NCBI GenBank assembly: GCA_964546145.1
Contig: CAZJIU010000049.1
Location: 1-16,802 of the forward strand
Source: CAZAKO01 sp964546145
Lineage (GTDB): Bacteria > Fidelibacterota > UBA2242
Direction of reading: 5' to 3'
Length of the DNA stretch: 16,802 nucleotides
Part shown: positions 15,969 through 16,802 of the stretch, piece by piece
How the letters are laid out: every line of letters starts with the position of its first letter
Position numbering within the stretch: position 1 is the stretch's first letter
Translations under genes and position numbers: made by a program
The notes under the pieces: generated by a model
Told to the model about the DNA's origin: nothing
The model's input: the letters and a program-made list of their open reading frames with translations, nothing else
Database searches by the model: none

Positions 15969-16433
15969 CTACATAATGACTTTCACAAACTTATCATCAA
16001 TCTGCAGTTGCATTGACTCAAAACTCTCAATCTTCAAAGTATGTTCGAAACAGCCTTTCCGCAAACAGCCGGAGATTTCCCCTACATTTGGCAGAACCAT
16101 CGTAAAAAGTGGAGCAGAACAGCTGTGACAGAGTTGCGTCTCATCTCTCAGCGATGCGCTGCAGTAAGGACAAAAGAACTCAACAATTTCACCATCCGGG
16201 ACCTTAATTTCTGAAACATGCTGATAACTGCCAAATTGAGGATCAATATAAAGTAATCCCTCACGATCCTGCCACTTTATCTTGACACAAATGGAGTTGA
16301 GGTTATGAATTTTGACTTTATCGGTCATGAGATCACAACCTTGAGGGCAGTGGGCAGTCTGGATGCTAATGGTTTTAATCGGTTCTACGGCTGAGGTGCG
16401 GGCAAGGTTTACATTCCTTAATCGCTCACCCAT
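15969..16433 (-). CDS. Cysteine-rich zinc-ribbon protein of unknown function
   Basis: I do not recognise this 154-residue protein as a named family. It has four cysteine groups: C29/C33 (CPQGC), C88/C91 (CPYC) with C102/C105 (CHSC), and C123/C128 (CLRKGC), plus C49. The central two form a plausible treble-clef or rubredoxin-type zinc ribbon, and the outer two could form a second metal site. The rest is beta-rich with no membrane segment or signal peptide, so it is probably cytoplasmic. It lies 114 bp upstream of lysA and 175 bp from the tRNA cluster, so it may be a stand-alone transcript. The ATG at 16433 has a purine-rich GAAAAGAGAAAA upstream. Confidence 0.75.
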   Translation of the reverse strand: MGERLRNVNLARTSAVEPIKTISIQTAHCPQGCDLMTDKVKIHNLNSICVKIKWQDREGLLYIDPQFGSYQHVSEIKVPDGEIVEFFCPYCSASLRDETQLCHSCSAPLFTMVLPNVGEISGCLRKGCFEHTLKIESFESMQLQIDDKFVKVIM

Positions 16434-16563
16434 GATTTTCTCTTTTCAAATAATTTCGGCTTGTAAATTAACAAATTTCTTCCATATATGACATATGAAC
16501 TTTATGATAAATGGCATTTAATTATATTTATTCTACTGAATGCTGAGCAGTCCAAATCAGTTC

Positions 16564-16590
16564 TTGATATTATGCCAAGCCGATTGTAAT
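16564..16590 (+). promoter_or_regulatory. Possible promoter for the tRNA region
   Basis: TTGATA (16564-16569) and TGTAAT (16585-16590), 15 bases apart, resemble -35 and -10 boxes upstream of the plus-strand tRNA-like copy at 16609. The spacing is shorter than the 17-base optimum, and the host sigma preference is unknown, so this is tentative. Confidence 0.25.
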
Positions 16591-16608
16591 TTTAGCCGCT
16601 TTTTAACA

Positions 16609-16658
16609 GGGGCTGTAGCTTAGCAGAAAGAGCGTCCCGATCCATCGGGAAGGTCACC
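16609..16658 (+). pseudogene. Degenerate tRNA-Ala-like copy
   Basis: The segment opens with the same acceptor and D-arm start as the intact tRNA-Ala downstream (GGGGCTGTAGCT), then diverges in the D-loop (GCTTAGCAGAAAGAGC). In place of an anticodon arm it has a tight hairpin, TCCCGA-TCCA-TCGGGA (16635-16650). A variable-loop-like AGGTC follows, but no T-arm or matching 3' acceptor strand exists before an A-run. It cannot fold as a complete tRNA and is most likely a broken duplicate or a tRNA-derived repeat. Confidence 0.6.
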
Positions 16659-16684
16659 ATAAAAAAAGCATATTTGAAAATTGA

Positions 16685-16757
<73 letters not shown>

Positions 16758-16780
16758 CAAATCCAATTTTAATTGCAAAG

Positions 16781-16802
16781 GCTCAGCTGGGAGAGCGTCC
16801 CG
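16781..16802 (+). repeat. Third tRNA-Ala D-arm copy, cut by window end
   Basis: Bases 16781-16797 (GCTCAGCTGGGAGAGCG) are identical to the D-arm of the intact tRNA (16694-16710), but there is no GGGGCTG acceptor upstream. The next five bases, TCCCG, match the palindrome-bearing copy at 16635-16639 rather than the intact tRNA. The window ends here, so the rest of the copy is unseen. Confidence 0.6.

Overview
The window is AT-rich and carries almost all of its protein genes on the minus strand. It reads as ordinary chromosome from a diderm bacterium. A Wza/SLBB-type polysaccharide export gene implies an outer membrane, and housekeeping genes dominate. Gene content and protein style (YbbR next to tsaD, a large membrane-anchored VWA protein, a four-helix-bundle cassette in a polysaccharide operon, an scpA-scpB-rluB-cmk-rpsA order) suggest the Fibrobacteres-Chlorobi-Bacteroidetes superphylum or an uncultured relative such as Cloacimonetes, Marinimicrobia or KSB1. 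This placement is inference, not demonstrated.

Layout, in the direction of minus-strand transcription (right to left). (1) 16.8-16.6 kb: an intact plus-strand tRNA-Ala(GGC) lies between two incomplete tRNA-like copies, one of which has a palindrome in place of its anticodon arm; the window stops inside the other. (2) 16.4-15.97 kb: an unrecognised cysteine-rich protein. (3) 15.85-14.0 kb: lysA (lysine/diaminopimelate), an HNH nuclease-family protein and trpS with an apparent 4Fe-4S motif. (4) 13.03-11.05 kb: scpA and scpB (condensin partners) and rluB (rRNA pseudouridylation), with overlapping frames. (5) 10.99-8.04 kb: cmk and rpsA; rpsA has a hairpin in its leader, a long lysine-rich tail, and a terminator after it. 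(6) 7.94-3.80 kb: ybbR, tsaD and a VWA membrane protein, joined by TGA-GTG and TAATG junctions. (7) 3.64-0 kb: a surface-polysaccharide locus with ugd (UDP-glucuronate), rmlB (dTDP-4-keto-6-deoxyglucose) and a polysaccharide export protein cut by the left edge. A four-helix-bundle gene with its own repeat-like flanks sits between ugd and rmlB.

Functionally, blocks 3-5 are a growth and translation cluster, block 6 is an envelope/tRNA-modification operon, and block 7 supplies activated sugars and an outer-membrane exit channel for an extracellular or surface polysaccharide. I did not find a defence system, CRISPR array, prophage or transposase. The most unusual signals are the tRNA-derived repeat cluster at the right end, the probable Fe-S tryptophanyl-tRNA synthetase, a PLP-stacking His-to-Met change in LysA, and the cassette-like four-helix-bundle insertion.
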